From: Amycolatopsis sp. GM8
GTDB lineage: Bacteria; Actinomycetota; Actinomycetes; Mycobacteriales; Pseudonocardiaceae
Direction: 5' to 3'
Assembly (NCBI RefSeq): GCF_021653975.1
Contig: NZ_JAJKFK010000003.1
Span: 806,001-870,000, forward strand
DNA: 64,000 nucleotides
The notes under the pieces were generated by a model that saw only the letters and a program-made list of their open reading frames with translations, was not told where the DNA came from and did not search any database. Positions 17,964 through 25,976 of this stretch are shown here, in pieces; positions within the stretch are counted from its first letter, which is position 1; every line of letters starts with the position of its first letter. Position numbers and translations under genes: made by a program.

Positions 17964-18821
17964 TCACTCCTTCACCGGTCGTAGCGAGATGTCGAGGACG
18001 TCGGTCCGGGCGGAAAGCCGTTGCGCGGCAGCGGTTCCACCGACCACGGCCGCCGTGGCGACCCAGTCCGCGCACGCTCCCGTCGAGGCCACGACGGTCG
18101 CTTCGTCCACATCGGACATCGACGGGCAGCCGGTGCGCGGATCGATCAGGTGGTGCAACCCTTCGCCCCAGCGGCGTTTCGCCGTGCCGCTCGTGGCGAC
18201 CGCGCCGTCCCGCACGACCACGACCTGGCCCGACGGGGTTTCCACCGGCCAGCCTTCACCCCGCGGTCCCGGTCCGCGGCAGGAGACGTCCCCGCCGAGG
18301 CTCGCCGCGGAATCGGGACCGAGCCACGAAACGACGTCGTCGGCCCAGACTCCTTTCGCGAGCCCGCCGAGGTCGACGGCGTGCCCGGGCTGCAGGCGGG
18401 CCTGCCGGCGCCGCAGTTCGAGGACCGAGGTCAGCGGCGGCACCGGCACGGGATCGACCGCGGGCACCGCCGGTCCGTCCAATGAGTCCGGATAGCCCGC
18501 GGCCACCAGCCGCGGCAGGACCGCGATGTTGATCAGCCCGTCGCTCGCCATCGCGACGTTCAGCGCGTGGGCGAGCAGCCGGTGCAGCTCGGGCGAAATG
18601 TCGTGCCAGCGCCCGGCGCCGGCGTTGAGCCGCGAAAGCTCGCTGTCGGCCGTGAACCGGGTGAACCGGCGGTCGAGCTCGCGCAGCCGCCATTCGATCT
18701 CAGCGAACGGGACCGCGGGCGGGCCCTGGCAGACGAGCGTGATGTCGCACGTGAAAACCGTGCAGGAGTGGATCGAAGTGCCGGCCCGGGGCCCGGCCTG
18801 TGGAAGAGCACGCGGGCGCAC
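17964..18821 (-). CDS. FAD:protein FMN transferase (ApbE family)
   Basis: About 285 residues. ApbE motifs are visible: FTADSELSRLNAG near residue 60, the Mg-binding VDLGGLAKGVWAD around 155 and ATSGTAKRRW with HHLIDPRTG near 215-235. ApbE enzymes attach FMN to a Thr in a target protein. No lipobox or clear signal peptide is seen, so this copy may act inside the cell. GTG 18821 gives a 9-base spacing from AGGAG; GTG 18827 is possible but too close. First gene of the long minus-strand run. No target with an FMN-binding domain is encoded in the window. Confidence 0.88.
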   Translation of the reverse strand: MRPRALPQAGPRAGTSIHSCTVFTCDITLVCQGPPAVPFAEIEWRLRELDRRFTRFTADSELSRLNAGAGRWHDISPELHRLLAHALNVAMASDGLINIAVLPRLVAAGYPDSLDGPAVPAVDPVPVPPLTSVLELRRRQARLQPGHAVDLGGLAKGVWADDVVSWLGPDSAASLGGDVSCRGPGPRGEGWPVETPSGQVVVVRDGAVATSGTAKRRWGEGLHHLIDPRTGCPSMSDVDEATVVASTGACADWVATAAVVGGTAAAQRLSARTDVLDISLRPVKE

Positions 18822-18926
18822 ATGCACCAGCTCCTTCCTGGTCGCTTCGTTGCGGGCCTAAATATGTCATTCATGATGCGATTTATCAAGGCCGATCATG
18901 ACCCCGGAAAAAACGGCGCGAAATGA

Positions 18927-19571
18927 TCAGTGCGCCAGTGCCGTCGCGGTGGCGTTGTGGATGTGTTCCCGCCACAGGGCGCTCGCGCCGTCGGCGTCGC
19001 GGGCGGCGATCCTCGCGACGACGGCCGCGATCTCGTCGATACTCGCGCCGGGGCGGCCGTCGTGACTGAGCGAGCGGGCGCGCAACTGCGCCAGCCGCCC
19101 GTGCAGCAGGCGCGCCTGCGCGTGCAGGATTTCGTTGCCCGCGCCCGAATACAGCACGTCGTAGAACTGGTTCTTGGAGCTGAGCATGCGCGTGACCCGG
19201 CCGGATTCGTGCGCCGCCCGCAACTTCGCGAGGACCGCTTCGAGCCGGGCGACCACGTCATCGGAGGCACGTTCGACGAACAGCCGGACGGCGAAGCACT
19301 CCAGTGCCTCGCGCACCTCGTAGATCGCCCGCGCCTCGTCGTCGGTCAGCCGCGCGACGACCGGCCCCTTGTGCGGCGGGATGACGAGGAAGCCCTCCGC
19401 CTCCAGCTGCCGGCAGGCCTCGCGGATGGTGTTGCGCGAGACGTCCAGCCGCTCGCACAGTTCGCGTTCCACCAGCCGCTGGCCCGGTACGAGGGCACCG
19501 CTGATGATCTCCGCCCGGATGGCCTCGACGGCCTGCAGGCGGACCGGGGCCGCGACGTGGGTGACCTTCAC
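18927..19571 (-). CDS. GntR-family regulator (FCD type)
   Basis: About 214 residues. Winged helix-turn-helix at 10-75 with LVERELCERLDVSRNTIRE, then an FCD domain with SKNQFYDVLYSGAGNEIL and the helix ending WREHIHNA. Start is uncertain: GTG 19571 is placed just before the conserved first helix; a start at 19625 would run through the operator-like palindromes at 19593-19626. Divergent from the aldehyde dehydrogenase gene, which it probably controls. Confidence 0.85.
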   Translation of the reverse strand: MKVTHVAAPVRLQAVEAIRAEIISGALVPGQRLVERELCERLDVSRNTIREACRQLEAEGFLVIPPHKGPVVARLTDDEARAIYEVREALECFAVRLFVERASDDVVARLEAVLAKLRAAHESGRVTRMLSSKNQFYDVLYSGAGNEILHAQARLLHGRLAQLRARSLSHDGRPGASIDEIAAVVARIAARDADGASALWREHIHNATATALAH

Positions 19572-19592
19572 CCGCACAGGATACCCGCCGAT

Positions 19593-19626
19593 CACACATT
19601 GTGTGGTTGACCGATTGTGGGACAAT
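19593..19626. promoter_or_regulatory. Two palindromes in GntR/ALDH divergent promoter
   Basis: CACACATTGTGTG (19593-19605) and ATTGTGGGACAAT (19614-19626) are both near-perfect inverted repeats with ATTGT/ACAAT-like halves, spaced 21 bases centre to centre (two helical turns). They lie between the divergent gntR and aldehyde dehydrogenase starts and are good candidates for the GntR operator. Confidence 0.5.
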
Positions 19627-19669
19627 CTTCTAGGTTGGCCGGGTAGCCGTCCGAACCGAAAGGCGCACC

Positions 19670-21175
19670 ATGTCCCCGACGCCGGCCGCGGAAGTCACCC
19701 GCTACGGCCTGTTCATCGACAACCAGCGCACAGCACCGATCGAGGGCGAGTACCTCGACGTCGTCGACCCCGCGACGGGTCGCGTCTGGGCGCAGGTCCC
19801 GAACGCGAGCGCGAAGGACGTCGACACCGCGGTCTCGGCCGCGCGCCGCGCGTTCGAGGACGGCGACTGGCCCGGCTACCGCGCGGCCGACCGCGCCAAG
19901 TTCCTGATCCGCTTCGGCGAGGCGATCGCCGACCACGCCGACGAACTGGCGGCGCTGCAGGTACGCGAGAACGGCAAGCTGATCCGGGAGATGGCCGGGC
20001 AGGCCAAGCTGATGCCGGAGTACCTGAACTACTACGCGGGCCTCGCCCAGATGCCGACCGGCACGACGAATCCCTTGCACGTCAAGGACATGGTGAGCTA
20101 CACGGTGCGCGAGCCGATCGGCGTGGTCGCGGCGATCACGCCGTGGAACTCGCCGTTGCTGTTGCTGCTGTGGAAACTCGGCCCCGCGCTCGCGGCCGGC
20201 AACACCGTGATCGCCAAACCGTCCGAGGTCACCCCGGTGTCGGCGATCCGGTTCGCCGAACTCGCCGCCGAGGCCGGTCTCCCGCCGGGAGTGTTCAATG
20301 TGGTCACCGGGCTCGGCAGCCCGTCCGGGACCGCGCTGACCGGGCACCCTGGCGTGGACAAGATCGCGTTCACCGGCTCGACCGCGACCGGCCAGGCCAT
20401 CGCTTCGCAGGCGGGCAAGACGCTCAAGCGGGTCTCCCTCGAACTCGGCGGGAAATCGCCGAACATCGTCTTCGACGACGCCGATGTGTCCAGCGCGATC
20501 AACGGGCTCATCGCCGGGATCTTCGGCGCCAGCGGGCAGACCTGCATGGCCGGTTCCCGGATCCTCGTGCAGGAGAACAGTTACGACCGGGTGGTGGCCG
20601 AACTCGCCGAGCGCGCCGACGCGATCAAGGTGGGCGACCCGCACGATCCGGCGAGCGAGATGGGCACCGTCGCCTGCCGGCCGCAGTTCGACAAGGTGCG
20701 CCACTACATGGATCTCGCCAAATCCGAGGGCGCGCGCCTGGTCGCGGGCGGCACGACGGCAGAGGTCGACGGCTTCCCCGACGGATTGTTCGTGCGGCCG
20801 ACGGTGTTCGCCGACGTCAGCAACGACATGAAGATCGCCCGCGAGGAGGTCTTCGGCCCGATCGCCTCGGTCATCCCATTCCGGGACGAGGACGACGCCG
20901 TACGCATCGCCAACGACACCGAATTCGGGCTCGCCGCCGGGATCTGGACGCAGAACGTGCAGCGGGCGCACCGGGTCGCCGGGCGGCTGCGGGCGGGCAC
21001 GGTCTGGATCAACAACTATCGCAAGACCTCTTACGCCACACCGTTCGGCGGGTACAAGCAGAGCGGTCTCGGCCGGGAGAACGGCCCCGACTCGTTGCGC
21101 GAGTACACCGAGGAGAAGAGCGTGTGGGTCGATACCGGCCAGGGCGTCAAGGACCCGTTCAATCCGCGAGCCTGA
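19670..21175 (+). CDS. Aldehyde dehydrogenase (NAD(P)+)
   Basis: 501 residues, full-length class of 2-hydroxymuconic-semialdehyde or betaine-type aldehyde dehydrogenases. AITPWNSP, FTGSTATG, the general base in LELGGKSP and the nucleophilic Cys in GASGQTCMAGS are intact, and the C-terminus has PFGGYKQSGLGREN. It oxidises an aldehyde to an acid. The next gene starts 14 bases downstream, so the two form an operon probably repressed by the divergent GntR protein. Confidence 0.95.
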   Translation: MSPTPAAEVTRYGLFIDNQRTAPIEGEYLDVVDPATGRVWAQVPNASAKDVDTAVSAARRAFEDGDWPGYRAADRAKFLIRFGEAIADHADELAALQVRENGKLIREMAGQAKLMPEYLNYYAGLAQMPTGTTNPLHVKDMVSYTVREPIGVVAAITPWNSPLLLLLWKLGPALAAGNTVIAKPSEVTPVSAIRFAELAAEAGLPPGVFNVVTGLGSPSGTALTGHPGVDKIAFTGSTATGQAIASQAGKTLKRVSLELGGKSPNIVFDDADVSSAINGLIAGIFGASGQTCMAGSRILVQENSYDRVVAELAERADAIKVGDPHDPASEMGTVACRPQFDKVRHYMDLAKSEGARLVAGGTTAEVDGFPDGLFVRPTVFADVSNDMKIAREEVFGPIASVIPFRDEDDAVRIANDTEFGLAAGIWTQNVQRAHRVAGRLRAGTVWINNYRKTSYATPFGGYKQSGLGRENGPDSLREYTEEKSVWVDTGQGVKDPFNPRA

Positions 21176-21189
21176 GAGAGGGCAAGGAC

Positions 21190-22557
21190 ATGTCAGCAGC
21201 GTCGCTGGACACGGTTGTCGTGATCGGATCGGGAGTCGCGGGCCTGTCGGCCGCGGTTTCCGCCGCGGAGGAGGGCGCGCACGTCGTCGTGGTGGACCGC
21301 GCCGGGTCACTGGATGCGGGCGGGAACAGCAAATGGACGTCCGCGTATCTGCGGCTGGAGGATGTTTACGAAGCAGGTGAGTCCTTTGTGGACGATCTGC
21401 GCGAGTTCTCGGGCGGCCGCACGCCGGACTGGTACGGCAAGACGCTCGTCGAACTGCTGCCGGAGACCATGGAGTGGATCCAGGGGCACGGCGCGCGGTT
21501 CCGCAAGTTCCCGACCTACTTCATCAACAGCAACCGGCCCCGCCTCCAGCCGGTGGGCGGTGGCGAGGGCCTGCTGATCCACCTGCGGGCGGCGGCGGAA
21601 AAGCTCGGCGTCGAATTCCGGTACGAGACCACGGCCGAGCGGCTGGAGGTCGGAAACGGCCGGGTCACCGGCGTGGTCGTGAGCGACACCGAAGGGACGC
21701 ACACGATCCCCGCGAGCGCGACGGTCATCGCCTCGGGCGGGTTCGAGGGCGACGAAACCGTGCTGGGCAAGGAACTCGGCGGCGATGTCAGCACGTTGAT
21801 CCCCATCGCGCCCGGCGTGCCGTTCAACAAGGGCGAGGGTATCCGGATGGCGCTGGAGATCGGCGCGAAGCGCGGCGGCCAGTGGGACAGCTTCCACGCC
21901 GAGCCGGTCGATCCGCGGTCCGGGCAGCCGGAAGCGCTCGTGATGGTGTTCCCGTACGGGATCCTCGTGAACAAGCACGCCGAACGGTTCCTGGACGAGG
22001 GTCGCGGCACGGTCGACGAGACCTACGAGCGCACCGCGCGGGAGGTCTGGGCGCAGCCCGGCGGGACCGCGTACTTCGTGACCGACCGGAAGTTCGAGCA
22101 GGTCACCGATCGCGAGCGCGGCCTGTTGACGAGCGCGAAACCGGTCTCCGCGGGCAACCTCGACGAACTCGCCGCCGCGCTGGACCTACCCGCGGAAAAG
22201 CTCGCCGCGACCGTGACGACCTTCAACGAGTCCGTTGTAGACGGTCCGTTCGACTGGCGGGTACCGGACGGCAAGCACACCGACGGGCTCACCCCACCCA
22301 AGACCAACTGGGCGCTGCGGGTGGACGAACCGCCGTTCCTGGCCTACCCGGTGGCTTGCGCGATCGTGTTCACCTTCGGTGGCCTGGAAACCGATGCCGC
22401 GGCCCGGGTCGTGGACGAGCAGGACACCCCGATCCCGGGCCTGTACGCGGCAGGCGAATGCACCGGCATCTACCACGACAAGTACCCGGGCGGCACGTCG
22501 GTCCTGCGCGGCATCGTGTTCGGCCGCGTCGCGGGCCGTGCCGCCGGGCGCGGCTAG
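21190..22557 (+). CDS. FAD-dependent fumarate-reductase/tricarballylate-dehydrogenase-like protein
   Basis: 455 residues. The N-terminal FAD-binding motif is VVIGSGVAGLSAA followed by a conserved AGGNSKWT, and the C-terminus has GGTSVLRGIVFGRVAGRAA. It belongs to the FAD_binding_2 superfamily (succinate dehydrogenase flavoprotein, ketosteroid dehydrogenase, tricarballylate dehydrogenase TcuA); the AGGNS/K signature and length are closest to TcuA-like soluble members. It oxidises a C-C bond next to carboxylates or ketones. The stop codon shares a CTAG tetranucleotide with the stop of the convergent gene. Confidence 0.85.
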   Translation: MSAASLDTVVVIGSGVAGLSAAVSAAEEGAHVVVVDRAGSLDAGGNSKWTSAYLRLEDVYEAGESFVDDLREFSGGRTPDWYGKTLVELLPETMEWIQGHGARFRKFPTYFINSNRPRLQPVGGGEGLLIHLRAAAEKLGVEFRYETTAERLEVGNGRVTGVVVSDTEGTHTIPASATVIASGGFEGDETVLGKELGGDVSTLIPIAPGVPFNKGEGIRMALEIGAKRGGQWDSFHAEPVDPRSGQPEALVMVFPYGILVNKHAERFLDEGRGTVDETYERTAREVWAQPGGTAYFVTDRKFEQVTDRERGLLTSAKPVSAGNLDELAAALDLPAEKLAATVTTFNESVVDGPFDWRVPDGKHTDGLTPPKTNWALRVDEPPFLAYPVACAIVFTFGGLETDAAARVVDEQDTPIPGLYAAGECTGIYHDKYPGGTSVLRGIVFGRVAGRAAGRG

Positions 22558-23003
22558 GCCGGTTCTCCCGCCAGGTGGGGCACGACCCGCTCGGCGTCGT
22601 ACTGCCAGAGCGTGTGATGTTCCCGCCGTGCGATACGCCACCCGGATCCGTGCCGCACCAGCTGGTCCTCGTACCGCAGGCCGCGAACGAGGATCGGGCC
22701 CGCGTCGGGGATCAGGTGGGCGACCACGAAACTGGTGGCCGTGGCGGTATCACCGGTCACGGTCACCGTTTGGTTGGCCAGTGAATGGCACGTGTGCGCG
22801 TAGCCGCCGCTGAGTCTCCCGCCGGCGATCATGTCGGCGATCTTCACGACGTTTTCGCCGCCGAACAACGACAGTTCGGCATCGGCGGTGAAGGCGGCGC
22901 CGAACAGGTCCGCGTCTTTCTGGTCCACTCCGGCCCAGTAACGCATGCACGCGTCCCGGATTCCCTGCTCGTCGAGCAACCGCCGCACAGCTGGCTCCGT
23001 CAT
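22554..23003 (-). CDS. NTF2/SnoaL-like protein
   Basis: 149 residues with the SnoaL-like fold: GIRDACMRYWAGVDQKDADL, a central FTADAELSLFGG strand pair and RHGSGWRIARREHHTLWQYD at the C-terminus. Function unknown; relatives include small subunit-like proteins of ring-hydroxylating dioxygenases and cyclases. ATG 23003 overlaps the TetR gene's stop (ATGA), so the two genes are one unit, and the longer frame is TetR sequence out of frame. Confidence 0.82.
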   Translation of the reverse strand: MTEPAVRRLLDEQGIRDACMRYWAGVDQKDADLFGAAFTADAELSLFGGENVVKIADMIAGGRLSGGYAHTCHSLANQTVTVTGDTATATSFVVAHLIPDAGPILVRGLRYEDQLVRHGSGWRIARREHHTLWQYDAERVVPHLAGEPA

Positions 23004-23590
23004 GTCCTGTCCTTCGGGTTGTTTCGTGCCGTGAGCCGGGTGATCATCGTGTCGAGTCGTCCGGCGATCTCGGCCGGAGACGCCGCGGTGAATGAGACGT
23101 CGGTGAGCCACTGCCGGATGACGGTGATACTGCCGCCCGCCACGAAGGACGCGATGACGGCGGCATCGACGACCCTGGCCGCTTCGAGCTTCTTTTGGCT
23201 CTGCGAAGCGAAAAACTCTTCGAGGACTCCGCAGAACCGCCCGCTTCGCTGCTCGAACACGGGAATGTAGAAGCGATCCTGCTCACGAAGGTGACGCAGG
23301 ATCGTCTCGGTCAACTCCCGGCGTTCCGCGCACTCGGCCCGGCCCCGCCCGATGACGGTCTCCACTGAGCGGACCGCGGCGTGCGCGATCACGGAGTCCC
23401 GGTCGGAATAGTTGAGGTACAGCGTCTGCCGGCTCAACCCCGCCCGCCGCGCGATGTCGGCCAGCGGGATGTCGGCCGTCTGCCGTTCCGCGACCAAGGC
23501 GCGCACCGCGTCATCGACGGCTCGGTGCGTCCGCACTACCCGCGGATCGACCGCCGCCTCACCAGCTCCTGGCACAGTTCTATCTGACAT
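23000..23590 (-). CDS. TetR/AcrR-family regulator
   Basis: 196 residues. The DNA-binding domain is at about 20-70 with ADIARRAGLSRQTLYLNYSDR as helix-turn-helix; the rest is a poorly conserved helical ligand domain. Co-transcribed with the NTF2-like gene. A perfect 12-base palindrome spans its start codon, suggesting that it represses itself. Confidence 0.9.
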   Translation of the reverse strand: MSDRTVPGAGEAAVDPRVVRTHRAVDDAVRALVAERQTADIPLADIARRAGLSRQTLYLNYSDRDSVIAHAAVRSVETVIGRGRAECAERRELTETILRHLREQDRFYIPVFEQRSGRFCGVLEEFFASQSQKKLEAARVVDAAVIASFVAGGSITVIRQWLTDVSFTAASPAEIAGRLDTMITRLTARNNPKDRT

Positions 23591-23596
23591 ATGTCA
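23585..23596. promoter_or_regulatory. TetR-type operator candidate
   Basis: TGACATATGTCA is a perfect palindrome covering the first codons of the TetR gene. A second half-palindrome ACATGT follows at about 23607-23612, so two dimers could bind. Site use is inferred from symmetry and position only. Confidence 0.45.
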
Positions 23597-23786
23597 ACTA
23601 TCATACACATGTCCATCAAGTACGCTGCGGGCCGCGTGTGGTCGCCGGGATGGCGACGGGGCAGGTGGTGGAGAACAGGTTGACGGAGGACTTGGTGGCC
23701 GCGGACGCGCAGGGCGGTATGCACGCCCGGCCCACCGTTGTGTCGCGGATCCGGCGGACCTCGTCATGCGCCAGCGCGGGAAACGC

Positions 23787-25976
23787 TCACGCCTTCGGTG
23801 CAGCATCCCTCGGGGCATCGGAGGCGTCCCCGATCGGGACGATATCGACCGGGAGGGCGGACATGATCGGCATGCGGAGTACCTGTTGCGAGGGGCCGCG
23901 CGTGCTGGTCAGGTTGTTGACGTTCGCCCCGACGCCGGGGGTGAACGGGTCTTCGTCCGCCAGTCCGCCCCAGCCGTGCGTCATGGCGACGACGCCTGGG
24001 CGGAGGCTGTCATCGGAGCGCGTCACCGCCTTCACCGTGCCATGATCGGACGAGATCGCCACCCGGTCCCCCGACACGAGACCTAACTCTGCCAAATCGC
24101 CGGGGTGAATGTGGAGCGGATTGGTGCCCCCCTTGTTCAACTCGGCAAGGTTCTTTCCCGTACCGTTGAACGTTTCCTTGGCCCGGCGGACGACAAGCCG
24201 GTACTGACGCCGAGCCGAGTCGTCGAGAATTCGCCTGAGCTCTCCCATTTCTTCGGGGAACTCGGGCGGAAAGAGATCGAGGTGGTCTTGCCGGCCGGCA
24301 TCGAGTGGCCCGAGCACGGTGACCGACCGCGGTGGTGGCGCGTACCCGGTGGGATGCTTCTTGAGCTGCTCGAGCAGCTGGTCATCGTCTGCGATCAGCT
24401 CGAGCACAACGTCGCTCGAAGGTGGCTCGCCACTCAGTTCACCGGGCCGCCCACGAGGAATCGCGGCGAAGGCGCCGATGCCGTCGCTCTTGCCTTCACC
24501 GAGTCGCATGTCGAGCCGTTGAGCCCGCCCGAGACGCCAGAAGAATTCCCATTCGTCGACCGTTTCACCCGGCGCTGGGACGATCGGGTCCGAATAGATA
24601 CCGAACGTGCCGTTGAGAATATTGAAGTCCGCGCGCTCATACATCATCGTGGGCGCGATGATGTAATCCGCCAAGCGCGCCGTCTCGGTCATGAACGGGT
24701 CTATGGTGACCATCAGCTCGAGGGCCGCGATCGCCTCCACCTGCCGGCGCGTGTCGGGTATCGCGTTGATCGGATTCCCGCCGATCGAGAAGAGCGCTCG
24801 TACGCGGTCCTGGCCGGGCGCCAGGATTTCCTCGGCCAGTAGTGTCGCCGGCAGCTCGCCGAAGTGGCTATGCGGGCTGGGCAACAAACCGTACCCGAGA
24901 CGGCTCTGCCAACCGGACTCCCATTTCCGGAAAGGTCCTATCACCTGGGCACGCGGCGCGGCAGCCTGCCCGGTCAGCGTAGCCGCGTTGACCTGCTCGC
25001 CCTCGACCGCGAAGCGACCGCAGATGATGTTGATCGCGCCGAGCAGGTGCTCACACGGGTTCCCGCCCGGTCCCATATCGGTTCCCGTGTGCCCGTTGGC
25101 CATACCGCGCCGGCCTTTGCCGAACATGATCGCGGCGGCGGAAATCGCCTCTTCGGGCACATCACAGATCTTTGCCGCGACCGCGGGCGTGATGTCCTGG
25201 ACATAGCGGCGCAGGACATCCACGTTTCGCGCGTACCGTCCCCAGAACTCGGGGCGGTCAAGCCCTTCGGCGAAGATCACGTGCAGAAATGCGGACAGCA
25301 ATACGGCATCGGTGCCCGGCCGGACCTGGAGATGGATATCGGCGCTCTTGGCCAGCTCCGTTCTCCGCGGGTCGACAACGATGAGCTGCAGACCACGTTT
25401 CCGCTGATCTCGAAGGTTGACGGTCGGGTTCGTGTTGCTCCACCCGGCGCTTTGCAGCGAAACCAGCTGGTTGCCCCCCACCTCCATCCACACATCCGCG
25501 TCCTCGAGACGATGCGGACCTCCCACATAGGCGCCGGTCCGTCCATAAGAGACAGTCTTGGAGGCTTGATCGATGGTGATCGGCGAGAAGGTCTTGTGTG
25601 ACCCGATGGCCTCCCACCACGCCTTCGCGATGGGCAGGGTCGCCGTTGCTCGCCACGAGTAGGTGCCCCAATAGCTGCCGACCGACTCGGGGCCGGTTTC
25701 GGCCAAAATCGCCGTCAGGCGCTCGCCGATCTCGTCGATCGCGGTTTGCAGGCTTATTCTTTCGAATTCGCCGTCGGACCGCCTGCGAAGATGGTGTAAA
25801 ATTCGATCCTGGTGATTATGGGCCGCCGGCGCATTACGGCCCTTGACGCAACTGTAACCGGCCGAAGAAACGTTGGTGGTGTCGGCTCGGACGCGGACGA
25901 TTTTATCGTCCGTGACATCGACCAGCGTGCCACAGATCGCGGGACACAGCCGGCAATAGGAAACGTGTGTGCTCAT
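23787..25976 (-). CDS. Molybdopterin (bis-MGD) oxidoreductase with N-terminal 4Fe-4S site
   Basis: 729 residues of the DMSO-reductase superfamily. The N-terminal 4Fe-4S motif is C8-x2-C11-x3-C15-x27-C43, followed by the conserved VKG. Middle domains contain NQLVSLQSAGW and VVDPRRTE, and the C-terminal MGD-binding barrel has NPLHIHPGDLAELGL and AMTHGWGG. At the position that in FdhF reads NVDCCARVU, this protein reads TIDQASKTV, so no Cys, SeC or Ser is at the Mo-ligand position (Ser143 is one residue on). ATG 25976 overlaps the MHS transporter stop. No Tat signal, so cytoplasmic. Base composition is lower in GC, with adjacent rare codons AGA-ATA near 25754-25759. Substrate unknown. Confidence 0.88.
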   Translation of the reverse strand: MSTHVSYCRLCPAICGTLVDVTDDKIVRVRADTTNVSSAGYSCVKGRNAPAAHNHQDRILHHLRRRSDGEFERISLQTAIDEIGERLTAILAETGPESVGSYWGTYSWRATATLPIAKAWWEAIGSHKTFSPITIDQASKTVSYGRTGAYVGGPHRLEDADVWMEVGGNQLVSLQSAGWSNTNPTVNLRDQRKRGLQLIVVDPRRTELAKSADIHLQVRPGTDAVLLSAFLHVIFAEGLDRPEFWGRYARNVDVLRRYVQDITPAVAAKICDVPEEAISAAAIMFGKGRRGMANGHTGTDMGPGGNPCEHLLGAINIICGRFAVEGEQVNAATLTGQAAAPRAQVIGPFRKWESGWQSRLGYGLLPSPHSHFGELPATLLAEEILAPGQDRVRALFSIGGNPINAIPDTRRQVEAIAALELMVTIDPFMTETARLADYIIAPTMMYERADFNILNGTFGIYSDPIVPAPGETVDEWEFFWRLGRAQRLDMRLGEGKSDGIGAFAAIPRGRPGELSGEPPSSDVVLELIADDDQLLEQLKKHPTGYAPPPRSVTVLGPLDAGRQDHLDLFPPEFPEEMGELRRILDDSARRQYRLVVRRAKETFNGTGKNLAELNKGGTNPLHIHPGDLAELGLVSGDRVAISSDHGTVKAVTRSDDSLRPGVVAMTHGWGGLADEDPFTPGVGANVNNLTSTRGPSQQVLRMPIMSALPVDIVPIGDASDAPRDAAPKA

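Noticed and set aside
23591-23786. Possible gene remnant between the TetR gene and the molybdoenzyme stop
   Set aside because: Short frames in both directions without any recognisable similarity; treated as an intergenic region.
24105-25601. Two plus-strand frames of about 245 codons opposite the first molybdoenzyme gene
   Set aside because: The minus-strand frame has 4Fe-4S and MGD motifs; these frames have none.
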